Assembly: GCA_021234155.1 (NCBI GenBank)
Contig: JAJEKV010000001.1
Location: 23,919,189 to 23,983,188, forward strand
Length of the DNA: 64,000 bases
Origin: Isoetes taiwanensis
Taxonomy: Eukaryota; Streptophyta; Lycopodiopsida; Isoetales; Isoetaceae
Reading direction: 5' to 3'
The translations under genes and the position numbers were made by a program. Under the pieces are notes generated by a model. That model ran no database searches. It saw only the letters and a program-made list of their open reading frames with translations, and was not told the origin of the DNA. Positions within the stretch are counted from its first letter, which is position 1, and the number at the start of each line of letters is the position of its first letter. Shown here in pieces: positions 47,184 through 57,801 of this stretch.

Positions 47184-47820
47184 TTAAGGATGGTGTAGGG
47201 GTATAGATATAGACATTACCTAATACTCTAATGATGGATGATGTATCATAGCCTCACAAATCTAACAAACTAGAGGTGCTCAAATTATAAAAACGAAAAC
47301 ATTGCATAGAATTAAACATATAATATTATATCAATATACGAATTTTAATATATGAGGTAGCATGTAATAATAGAATTTATTAATAATGAACGAACAGTTA
47401 AATCCAATACATCCTTTTCTCCAAACGAACAGTTAAATCCAACGAACAGTTAAATCCAATACATCCAAAACAGTCTTTTCTCCAAGTTGCATACATCCAT
47501 ACATGCATATAGCTTTGCGTTACACAAGCATTTATAATAGTAGAAAAGGCCTGATTGCACAAGCTAGTGTCCTATCTTTTAATACAAAATAAAAAGAGAA
47601 TTATGAGACTACAACTACAAGATTCTACAAGAATCAGTCTGAACAATCACAAATCAATGTTGTTCATCGCTATCCACAACAGAAGTCATGCAATCGCATA
47701 GATCGGACAAACAACAATGAGAAATAAAAGTAATACTGGAATCAAAAGATTGTTCATAAGCCCACAGAGTTTAAGTTTACCAGTTTAAGTTTACCTGCAA
47801 TCATGTTTCGTTGTGAAATT
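47184..47820. other. AT-rich gene-free DNA
   Basis: Contains a triplicated short phrase (AACAGTTAAATCCAA near 47393-47458) and no ORF of note. Confidence 0.4.
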
Positions 47821-48670
47821 TTAATTGCTAGCTCGTGGCATAGAATTACCAAGACAGGCTTTCTGCAAGCCTTCTAAACTCAGCACCAAGTTGCTAAACT
47901 GTAAAATCTTGTAAACTTTGTGAACCCACAAATTCTTTGCATCATCCACCATAGCTGAACCAGAAGCACATAAATCTGAAGTCCCTATGTCACATTTACA
48001 ATAGCAGCATATGCATCCATTTCTGAAGAATCTCCACAACCCTTTGCAACACCATTACCGCATGCTGATGCATCCTCAACCGCATACGAAGATGTAAAAC
48101 CACTTTTCAAATAAGCTTTGGCCAAATCATTTGGGAGACATTGAAGGATATAGTACAGTGTAGACATGGCATCTTGGCATTCCTCCATCACATGAGGTGT
48201 CAGATTCTCTCCTCCTTCGGACTGATGTAACGTATGCTTCAAATCTTGCTAATAGTTACAGCAATCAATGTGCTGCACAGCTGAAGCACTCTCTTCAGCA
48301 CCCCAGGTTTAGGCAAATTAGCCTAGGAGACGCCCACTCCAACAAGAGTAATAGGCAAATTAGCCAAGGAGACGCCCACTCCAACAAGAGCAAAGGGTCT
48401 TTCTGCTCCACCTCCCAGCCCGTATTTCCCACAACATCTTTCAAATGCATCACATACAGCCCTTTCAAAATGTAGTGGCAACTGCGCAAAAGCAGCCAAC
48501 ATGGTTTGATGAATCGGTCTAGAATTTTCCTGAAAGAGAAGCTCCATAGCGACAGATAAACCAAGAAAAGCAAATTCATCTACATTCATTACAGTCCGAG
48601 CCATGGGATTGCAAATCGATCTTGTTATCATCATCTTCAACATCAACGTTGCAGGCAACTGAATCTGCAT
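47821..48670 (-). pseudogene. Host gene fragment, unrecognised (possible helical-repeat protein)
   Basis: Three - strand pieces look like real protein: 48670-48323 (115 codons, with VDEFAFLGLSVAMELLFQEN and a helix-rich middle), 48242-47985 (85 codons, starting near EECQDAMSTLYYILQCLPND) and 48039-47821. The helix-rich Leu/Ala pattern suggests a large HEAT-like or scaffold protein. ECQDAM..LYY reminds me weakly of THADA-type (DUF2428) proteins, but I would not rely on it. The first piece ends in a translated 42-bp tandem duplication (VGVGVS...). Several introns or deletions must separate the pieces. Confidence 0.4.
48308..48391. repeat. 42-bp tandem duplication inside the gene fragment
   Basis: Two copies of a 42-bp unit containing GGAGACGCCCACTCCAACA. 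The unit is a multiple of three, so the duplication keeps the frame and adds a repeated ANLP.TLVGVGVS-type peptide. Confidence 0.85.
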
Positions 48671-48740
48671 TTCTGTTTCTGTTTTTAATCAAAAACATTA
48701 CAGCCACTATTGCTTAAACTTGAATCCTAGATGACAATCA

Positions 48741-48956
<216 letters not shown>

Positions 48957-49339
48957 CTAGTATAAGTAAGGGGACGAAACCATTTTTTCGAATTTGCATC
49001 CCTGGAGCTTCTTAGCCAAGAATTGAGTAGGTAAACAGTGCTTGCGAGGAATAGAACCAGCTTACGAATCCATCTCCGTGCTGCACATACCTTGCTCCGG
49101 CAGAAAGCGAGCTCATGCAAATCTGTGAGTTGCATCCATCTTACAGAAAGGAGGGGCCGTGCTGCACATACCCCGCTCCTCCGGCTTCAGAGATAGCAAA
49201 TCCATAAAGCCCTCCCGCTATCTGCCATTCTCAGAACCCTAAAATGGTCGACCCCTGAAGTCCCGAGCCTTGCATGCCTAGCATTTTTTTTTCATCTTTT
49301 TTAACCTAAAATTAGATAAAGGGTAAACGACCACCGTCG

Positions 49340-49500
49340 GATTGTTGAAGCCAACCCAAATCAACGAACCAAAAAGGGCGCACTCTAGAAATACTATTTA
49401 GTATGCCTCCACGAATACAACGCCGAAATCATAGGACAACCATGTGAAAAATAGTATAAAACCACAAAAAAAACCCCTATTATAATGCTAGATATTTCAT
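49340..49500. repeat. Dispersed repeat, copy 1 (paired with 52370-52520)
   Basis: Shares with the second copy the series GCACTCTAGA, a CCxxCGAATACAxC phrase, AAATCxTAGGA and a run with ACAAAxAAAACCCC, in the same order and spacing. Both copies lie between a - strand gene-like piece with AACCCTAAAA near its start and a + strand region with the minisatellite core. They appear to be duplicated intergenic or promoter DNA. Confidence 0.65.
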
Positions 49501-49540
49501 GCATGCATGTCATGTGGGTCATGTCTGACAGTACTTTCTG

Positions 49541-49560
49541 ACTGTCATGTTTGAGCCAAG
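49541..49560 (+). repeat. Isolated minisatellite core unit
   Basis: CTGTCATGTTTGAGCCAAGA, one unit of the minisatellite motif outside the arrays. It directly precedes a small + strand frame (49551-49817, 88 codons) of unknown nature. Confidence 0.75.
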
Positions 49561-49835
49561 AAGAAGAAGAACAGCATTTGAATTTGAGAAACAGAGGAAT
49601 TTCAAAAGCGCCATCATTCGGCCCGCATTATCGATACCAAAGCAAATCATGGTCTTCAATAATCATCAAGAACAGCCAGCAGCTGCATGATGGAGGCCGA
49701 TTTTCATGGGCACCCAAGAATTTGAGGTCAGTTCCTTGCATTTGTTTCAAGTTTTTTCAGCTCTTTCCTCCCAGTCTCTCCCCTATGGTCGCATTCATAG
49801 CCCTTCAACATCTGTAACCCGCTCAACATCTGTAA

Positions 49836-50346
49836 CCCGCCAAAAAACCTGTTGTAACATAACAACCAACATAACTACTATGAACATTAATTAACACAAA
49901 CCATTACATTAGACATGTTGTTAATTAAATTCCCCCTTAAACCCCCTTTTGTTTGGGTGCATATTCACACGGGGGGTGACTCCGGGCAACGAGAGCTGTT
50001 GGATAGGCATATTCACCCCTTATTCTTTAATCTACACCGTACACAAAGTTCCTCATTTGTGGGGTATGGATGTATAGAATTTGTTATACTGTATAACAAG
50101 ATTTGCAAAATACTATAAGATTTCAGGCAATATACTACATGGTGTTGATTTTGTACGTGCAAAACATCATTCTGAGGGCTCTCGCTGCCCTACGTCACCC
50201 CCCGTGTGAATATGCACCCAAACAAAAGGGGGTTTAAGGGGGAATTTAATTAACAACATGTCTAATGTAATGGTTTGTGTTAATTAATGTTCATAGTAGT
50301 TATGTTGGTTGTTATGTTACAAAAAATTTTTGGCCCTTCGGGCCAA
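49836..50346. mobile_element. Long-TIR foldback/MITE-like element, complete copy
   Basis: The arms 49854-49996 and 50178-50320 are inverted copies of about 143 bp with only a few mismatches near the inner ends, so the element is young or gene-converted. The right outer edge is A/T-rich and then GGCCCTTCGGGCC (hairpin-forming) at about 50332-50344; the left outer edge is degraded. The middle (about 180 bp) has no ORF. No transposase is encoded. Other members are at 46805-47183 and 16776-16919. Confidence 0.85.
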
Positions 50347-50573
50347 CAAAAAAAAAAACAAAATATAAAAATCAAAATAAAATAAAAGTACAAAATGATT
50401 GATGTGTTATTGCAAATCATATATTTTAAATTGCATAATTTATAGGCTCCAAAATGACAACATTGTAACAATGCGCTCAAATTGTGTTGAAATCATTCTA
50501 AAATAGCATTGTTGCAACAACGCGCTCAATTTGTCTCGACTGAATACCTAAACCTACATTTCTTTCAGTATAC

Positions 50574-51188
50574 TCAAATTCTTCCACAACTAGCTTTCAA
50601 ACAAGCTGTGCAACTCCATGAGGACCATGTAGACGTCAAGTAGTCTGGGTATGTATATCTAGATTCTCGACCTAAACCATTGCTCACAAGGGGGGAGTTC
50701 TGAGCAGTTAGATGAAATACTGTAGTTAGAATGATGAAGGACAGAGCAACACCAATTAAGTTTGAGAGGGCAAGCTTTTTCCGCCACATCTGAACGATAA
50801 GAACTATGCTAACAATAGTTCCAAGAGCGTTCATACCGCCACTATTAAGGATAACAATAATGCTTTCTATGTGATGCAAATCCAAATTTGCTCTACTATG
50901 GATGGACTATAGTACATAAGCGTATTGATTCAGGCAATTGCTGAAAAATCTGCAATAACAAGAGAAAGCCCCCTTAATAGTAGCCAAAAACTAGTCTAGC
51001 ATATGACAAACCAAATGGCTTCGTAAACATTAACATAAAAAAGACCAAAGATGTTGTAATTCACAATGCTAAGGGCATGGAATCTATTGTAAAACATTAC
51101 ATTTCTATAAAGCCATGTAAAAAGAGCATCAAAAGTCCCTGCAAGATAGAAGGTAAACCTGCAGCACCAAGCATCCATCTCCAAGTAC
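50574..51188 (-). pseudogene. Inositol/sugar transporter (INT type) pseudogene fragment
   Basis: Read right to left. An exon starts at 51188 after a CAG acceptor with GTWRWMLGAAGLPSILQGLLMLFL, the GTWRWMLG..G.P...Q..LM..LPES segment of INT transporters. A second exon near 50930-50574 has YYSPSIVE, GFASH and, after frameshifts, MNALGTIVS and an SFIILTTVF membrane segment. These correspond to YYSPTIV..AGF, LNALG.IVS and the next helix in INT proteins. Intervening non-coding sequence is kept, so it was copied as DNA. The rest of the gene is absent. Confidence 0.7.
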
Positions 51189-51439
51189 CTGAAGCGTGGG
51201 AAAAAATAACAACGCTACGATGGACCTTAGAAAACATAGATGCAAAGCATGAGCACCTTTGTAAATGCAAGGTTAATCAGATATGATACAAATTGGCCTC
51301 CAGTGATCATCAGCACATTCAAGCTAACAAGAGCTCCTCTCTTTCTGGCAGGTGATGCTTCTGCCTACAAATACTCTGCCAACAAATACTCTGCCTATGA
51401 TCAACATCCATGGCTTAGGTGCGGCTGCCATCAGAAACA

Positions 51440-51700
51440 GTCATAGAACAGAATCAATTGATCAACATACCAATTCCTTGCAGCTGTGAACATGGCATTC
51501 GAAAAGCAAGCTCTGTTACATACAAAGCGAAAGATATGGACACTCTACTCAGCATCGCATCAGACATATACGGTGGATTGCTCAGGCTAATAATCAGTCT
51601 ACACATGATAGTCTTGTTTCAGGGCAAGATGTGACAATCCAAGCTGGTGATTCTCTGACCCAGACCCTTTGCTATGGATATCAAACATATTTAACGGATT
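51440..51700 (+). pseudogene. LysM-domain receptor fragment (LYM/CEBiP type)
   Basis: In-frame with QLINIPIPCSCEHG, VTYKAKDMDTLLSIASDIYGGLL, followed after a frame change by SLVSGQDVTIQ and GDSLT. This is the INIPIPCSC..G....VTY.VK.GDTL..IA...YGGLV pattern between LysM units of plant chitin/peptidoglycan receptors. Only this part is present, with no signal peptide, GPI signal or kinase nearby. Confidence 0.7.
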
Positions 51701-51889
51701 CCTTGTATTGAAGATTTTTCCCCTCAGATTATTTAGTTGAAAATGGCTCGTAATTTGTATGCGACTCCTCATAATGAAGTTTCTTTCCCACATTTTACAT
51801 AATTGGGTGAAACGAAAAAACCCTCTGCCACCATGAAAAATAGAAGGATCTCTTAACATTTACACGGATTAACCCTGAATCATATGCAT

Positions 51890-52072
51890 TCAACCCGCCG
51901 ATCGACATATGTATTTGCCAACAAAGCCACAAATTGCCAAGTTAGGATGGTCCAGCTTCATAATCGCTTCCATCGCACATTCAAATTGACCCAAGATCTC
52001 CATAGATGGCACAAGCACTTTCGAAAGGCTCTCCGTTATCGATCGATCCGGTTCCACAAGGCATTGTATCAA
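51890..52072 (-). CDS. Possible gene fragment, unrecognised
   Basis: A 60-codon - strand frame with natural-looking composition (ITESLSKVLVPSMEILGQF, LDHPNLAICGFVGKYICRS). Two AACCCTAAAA motifs (52249-52271) lie on its upstream side, as in plant leaders. No domain recognised. The + strand frame at the same place is probably its shadow. Confidence 0.3.
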   Translation of the reverse strand: MIQCLVEPDRSITESLSKVLVPSMEILGQFECAMEAIMKLDHPNLAICGFVGKYICRSAG

Positions 52073-52369
52073 TAAGATTCCGAAGCTTCACCTAGCTGTC
52101 CCAAGACGTCCAATCGGATCAACCATACAAGCTCATAGATGGCTCATAGAGTTGAAACATTCATGGCCTTCATCCAAGCTGCTGATTCTCAGCATGTTCG
52201 AACCCTGCAGCATTGTATTGCTTTCTCGATTCTTGCCTTCTTTCTTCCTAACCCTAAAATAACCCTAAAACATGATGGCACGATGCTTGCATGCGAAACT
52301 GGAAATGGCAACTAAAATAAAAAAAAGGGCTTTTTGTTGTGAGCCCTTGGATGTTGGACTATTGAAAAA

Positions 52370-52520
52370 AAAGCGCTAAATCAACGACTGAGAAATGGTG
52401 CACTCTAGATGTACGCATTAGTACATCCATTCGAATACACCATGAAATCTTAGGAAAACCTTTGTGAAAAGCGTACAAAAACACAAAGAAAACCCCCTGT
52501 TATTATGCTACATATTCTGC
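52370..52520. repeat. Dispersed repeat, copy 2 (paired with 49340-49500)
   Basis: See copy 1. It ends about 130 bp upstream of the start codon of the Ulp1-like gene. Confidence 0.65.
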
Positions 52521-52599
52521 CCTGTTGAAGTTGTGGCATCCATTATATTTTGTCCAAATCGATTTGGACTGATGGAATCCAGGCGGTCAGGGTTTTGCA

Positions 52600-52608
52600 T
52601 TAGGGTTT
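52600..52608 (+). promoter_or_regulatory. Telo-box in the Ulp1-like gene leader
   Basis: TTAGGGTTT, the inverted telo-box (AAACCCTAA) common in plant promoters and leaders of growth-related genes, lies 47 bp upstream of the start codon at 52655. Confidence 0.45.
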
Positions 52609-52654
52609 AGCAACCTGCACACCATACCAGAGCCAGAGAATCCAGATTATTGTC

Positions 52655-55317
52655 ATGGCCCCTGGTAAATTCCTTCCCCAATGAAAGCCCTCAGTGAAAA
52701 TCTCGGGATCTGCTTGCATGTATGCACAATAATAATTTATTGTTGTCATGTTTGAGCCAAGCAAGTCTGTTTGTCACTCTGTATAATATTTTATTGCTGT
52801 CATATTTGAGCCAAGAAAGCTCTGTTTGGCACTTTGTCATGCTTGTCTTTATTTTTTATTTTCTATTTATGTTTATGATTTTGTCTTGGCTTTGCAGGAA
52901 GAACTCGAAAAAGAACTCAGAAGCTGCTCTCCCACAGATCTGACAGCAGTGAGGCACCACTCGAGCCCAAAAGGCCTTCTCAAATTGACCCCAAATTTTT
53001 GCTCAGGCAAGAACTTTGGTCAGTTAGTACTGTAGAATGGCTCGAGCAATTAGTTAATAGTGAGGCAGCACCATCAGTTCAGAGTGAGGCAGCACCAGAG
53101 GCAGCATTGTCAGACAAACATAGCAGCACAGGATCAATATCTTATTCAATGGCTGAAATTGATGGAAGTGAGGGAGCTTGCAGTAGAAATATTCAGCCGG
53201 TTGATGAAGTGGCCAATGTGGTAGCTAGCATAGCACAGGATTTTCTGATGCAAGAGAATGAGGCAATCGAGCATGAGCAGCCAATTGGGCATGAGGAAAA
53301 GGTTAAAGAGGATGATGATCGGGTACATGAAATGGAGATTGATGATGATGGAGAAGATATTAGCATGGAGCAGCCCAAGTGGACCTACAATTATCAAACC
53401 AAGAGGTACTTATGTCTGGCAAAGCCTTGCAATTACATTAATGGAGGAAGGACTGTTTATTGAAACACATGAACAAGCTTCATGGTTTCAAAGGGAATAT
53501 TGAGGGTTCTAAGAGAGACAGGCCGTGCAAGAATGCAGATGGCCCTTTGCGGCCGGTAGAACTTCTGAAATGTACTATGCAAGGAATACGTTGAATCCGG
53601 AGTGGAGGTATGCCAATGATCTAAAAAGATACCTAAATTCTTGCACCAAACATGCCAATGCCACATTTCTGGACCTTTGTGGAACTAGTGAGTTTAGGGA
53701 GGAAGAGAAAGAAAAATTTGTAGCAGACTTTGTGGAATCAAGAAGCCTGGCATGGGAGTCCAAAAGGGAGGCCAAAATTGCAGGTTACAAGGCAAACATT
53801 GCTAGGGGATGGCATTATGAGGAGGCTGTTGAAGGTTTTTCTGATGAAGTGGAGGCAAAGAATGATTGGGAGAAGGAGGAGAGCAGCCTCAATGACACTC
53901 TCCTGGCATGTGGCAGATTTGAGGAAATTGAAGCCATGGAGGTTGAGAACTGTACTCCACCTCGACCAAGGCAAGAACCAGCTTCTAATATTGATTCCTC
54001 CAAGATTGTGACAATAGATGAGATACCTGAACTGCAGAGGACTTTAGCAGATAGCAGCAATACTATGTCCTTACTCTCTTATCATTGCCTTTGGATTGGG
54101 TACTGGAGAGGTCGTTCTTTAACCTACTTGATCAATGGTATAATATGAGGAGCTCCAAGAAGAAGAAATCTATGATTGCATGTAATATAATTGCAGGTGG
54201 CCTTTATATCTTCGGAGTCCCTTGTGGAAGCAAGGGTCTTCTCCTTATGGTGAATTTCACCTTAATCGAGAAAATGTGTTGGCATTTGAAACTTTGGCAT
54301 CAGATGACCCGATGCATGCCTCGAAATCATGGGTGGGTGATGAGGCCATCGGTTGCTATCTCATGTGCGTGGTCTAGCTAGTTTGGAAAGGTTTTTTTCT
54401 TGCTCATCTCTGTTCTAACTTATTGCTGCTGCAGGAACTATTCCATGTACAAGGAGATCCCATCACTGCTGGTTTAATCCCGCTATCTTGGGGCTGCTCG
54501 TAAGTGGTTCCACCTCCTGGTTGAAGTTGCTGCCCCCTAGACCTCCTGGTAGGGTTAAGGATTCTGGAAAGATTGACTCAATCTTGTACTACTAGCTTTC
54601 AGCCAACACGAGGTAGTATTAGTCAAGTTTTCCTGTCAATTTGCATTTTTTTTTTTTGGTCATTTTAGTTGCTGCAGACTAATTGGTTTCCTATGCAGTG
54701 GTCATTGGAGTTTATTTGTTTTAGTAACTGACCAACAAACATGCACTGCATTTGAGCAACCGACACCAGTGATTCTGCACTTTGACAGCTTGAAAAGGAT
54801 TCATAGCACGTTGTCATGTCAATTAAAAATGTAAGTAAATTACCTTATTTTTTCCAGATGTTCCATTACCATTGTCTGCTCGTTTTCTGCCACTTATTCT
54901 TATGCCAGTTTACTACGGGATCTTTTTTCATGAATGCCCCTGTGCACTCAGTTGATTGCCCTACTCAATCAAACGAATCTGATTGTGGAGTCTGGACCGT
55001 CTTGTTTGCAAAACAGTTATGGATTTTGTCTTCAAGAGAGCTTCCAATGATTTGGTTAAGGTAACACTATATGCTGCCGACCTAATGTTTACCATTGGTT
55101 TAGATTGCCTTCTTTTTTATATCCTGCCATGTTACAGGTTGACAGGACTTGGATTTCAGAGACTGATCTGAAACAATGCCGCAAGACCTTTGGAACTCTT
55201 CTAGCAAAACTCCATGAACTTGTCATATCTGGTAAAAAAAACTTGCCTTTACCTGAGTCCTCGCCTGCGGAAGATATAGGGACTAGAGCTGCTGTGGCAA
55301 AGAGGAGACCTGACTAA
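52655..55317 (+). pseudogene. Ulp1/C48 SUMO-protease-like gene, nearly complete but frameshifted
   Basis: Cysteine-protease domain of the Ulp1 (C48) family, which cleaves SUMO or related conjugates. Related domains are also carried by some plant transposons. Proposed exons: 52655-52664 (MAPG), 52898-54137, 54197-54368, 54435-54499, 54699-54830, about 54912-55060, 55138-55317. Most junctions are GT-AG and phase-consistent. Exon 2 begins RTRKRTQ and contains an acidic stretch and a part with CRWPFAAG that I do not recognise. The protease domain has SWVGDEAIGCYL, GHWSLFVLV (catalytic His), ILHFDSLK (Asp) and QSNESDCGVW (Cys). At least four frameshifts are needed, near 53450, 54065, 54930 and 55005. 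It is either a recent pseudogene or contains sequence errors. The first intron holds two minisatellite-core units (52744 and 52797). Confidence 0.75.
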
Positions 55318-55914
55318 GCACTCAAAAACTTTGAAGTTCAATTTTATTGGCATTTTGTTGGCATGATGTACTGGCACGGAGCACACTTTTCTGTTTGTAA
55401 ATTGCATATTATGTTTCTATAGTTTTTGGTTATCAGGAATAACACTTTTGTATTCTGTATTGCATATTATCTTTGTATGGTTTGGTATGCTATCTATAAA
55501 TAAAAAATTAGAGTAGAATAGACCCTTCAGGATTTAGATGCTGGCGAATGAATGCGAAAATAGTTGAAACGGATTGATATCCCACTAAGTGTCATGAATC
55601 AAACATCCCAAAATTTCCTTGAAACACTATTCATTTGACCATGAAAGAAATACTATTCATTTAGTTAGGAAAAGAACATTGTTCACCAAACCATTAGAAA
55701 TTGAGTCATGATTTTGAATACTAAATTACACTTGCTTTACATTTTAAAGGTTAAGGTTAAATTGCAAAGTTTGACTCGTCTTTAAAGGAAAAACACATGA
55801 AAACATGAAATAAGTTAAATCTTGGAATAAAATTCCCATTATCATAAAATGACTCTTAAAACTAAAAACCCAACAGGGTGTCACATTTCAAACGAAATTA
55901 AAAAAATTATCAAG

Positions 55915-57801
55915 TGTCATGTTTGAGCCAACAAGATGTCATGTTTGAGCCAACAGAGTGTCAAGTTTGAACCAATGAGGATGTCATGTTTGAGCCAATA
56001 GGGTGTCAAGTTTGAGCCAATGAGGATGTCGACGACAGGGTGTCATGTTTGAGCCAATGAGGATGTCATGTTTGGGACAAAAGCGTGTCATGTTTGGGCC
56101 AATGAGGATGTCATGTTTGAGCCAATGAGGTGTCATGTTTGAGACAACGAGTATGTCATGTTTGAGCCAATGAAGTGTCATGTTTGAGCCAATGAGGATG
56201 TCATGTTTGAGCCAATGAGATGTCATGTTTGAGCCAACAACTTGACATGTTTGAGACAATGGGGTGTCATGTTTGAGCCAATGAGGTATCATGTTTGAGC
56301 CAATGAGGGTATCATGTTTGAGCCAATGAGGATGTCATGTTTGAGCCAATGAGGATGTCATGTTTGAGCCAAACACTTGTCATGTTTGAACAAACACTTG
56401 TCATGTTTGAGCCAATGAGGTGTCATGTTTGAGCCAATGAGGTGTCATGTTTGAGCCAATGAGGATGTCATGTTTGAGCCAACAGGGCACAACACACCCT
56501 TAGAAGAAAAGAAAATGAAATAAACTTAAACCTTGGAATAAAATTAACATTTGAAACGAAATTAAAAAAATTATCAAGTGTCATGTTTGAGCCAACAGAG
56601 TGTCATGTTTGAGCCAACAGGGTGTCATGTTTGAGCCAATGAAGATGTCATGCTTGAGCTAAATACTTGTCATGTTTGAGCCAATGAGGTGTCATGTTTG
56701 AGCCAATGAGGGGTGTCATGTTTGAGCCAACAGGGCACAACTCACCCTTAGAAGAAAAGCTAATGAAATAAACTTAACCTTAGAATAAAATTCACATTTT
56801 CAAACGAAATTAAAAAAATTATCAAGTGTCATGTTTGAGCCAGCAGTGTCATGTTTGAGCCAGCCAGGGTGTCATGTTTGAGCCAATGAGGATGTCATGT
56901 TTGAGCCAAACACTTGTCATGTGTGAGCCAATGAGGTGTCATGTTTGAGCCAACAAGGTGTCATGTTTGAGCCAATAGGTGTCATGTTTGAGCCAATGAG
57001 GTATCATGTTTGAGCCAACGAGGATGTCATGTTTGAGCCAATGAGGTGTCATGTTTGAGCCAATGAGGGTGTCATGTTTGAGCCAATGAGGGTGTCATGT
57101 TTATGCCAATGAGGGTGTCATGTTTGAGCCAATGAGGTGTCATGTTTGAGACAATGAGGATGTCATGTTTGAGCCAATGAGGATGTCATGTTTGAGCCAA
57201 ACACTTGTCATGCTTGAGACAAACAATTGTCTTGTTTGAGCCAATGAGGTGTCATGTTTGAGCCAATGATGTGCCACGTTTGGGCCAATGAGGGTCTCAT
57301 GTTTGAGCCAACGGGGCACAACTCACCCTTAAAAGAAAAGCAAATGAAATAAACTCTAACCTTGGAATAAAATTCACATTTCAAACGAAATTAAAAAATT
57401 TAACAAGTGTCATGTTTGAGCCAACATGGTGTCATGTTTGAGCCAATGAGGATGTCATGTTTGAGCCAAACACTTGTCATGTTTGAGCCAATGAGGGTGT
57501 CATGTTTGAGCCAACAAAGCACAACTCACCCTTAGAAGAAAAGCTAATGAAATAAACTTAGACCTTGGAATAAAATTCACATTTCAGACGAAATTAAAAA
57601 AATTATCAAGTGTCATGTTTGAGTCAACAGAGTGTCATGTTTGAGCCCAGCGAGTGTCATGTTTGAGCCAGCGGGGTGTCATGTTTGAGCCAATGAGGAT
57701 GTCATGTTTGAGCCAAACACTTGTCATATTTGAGCCAATGAGGTGTCATGTTTGAGCCAGCGGGGTGTCAGCGAGGTGTCATGTTTGAGCCAATGAGGAT
57801 G
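55915..57801. repeat. Large minisatellite, array B (about 22-bp unit)
   Basis: About 1.9 kb, cleaner than array A and collinear with it. The core is TGTCATGTTTGAGCC, with the tail AATGAGG most frequent. Spacers of about 100 bp beginning GGGCACAAC and ending ATTATCAAG occur at about 56483-56580, 56730-56825, 57310-57408 and 57515-57610, a higher-order unit. A diverged spacer also precedes the first unit (about 55785-55914). It starts about 600 bp after the Ulp1-like stop codon and ends where the gypsy LTR begins. Confidence 0.95.

Noticed and set aside
55984..56292. - strand ORF of 102 codons with WLKHD and SNMT repeats (also 19691-20217)
   Set aside because: It is a translation of the 22-bp minisatellite in all three frames. 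The unit is not a multiple of three, so no stable repeat protein is encoded.
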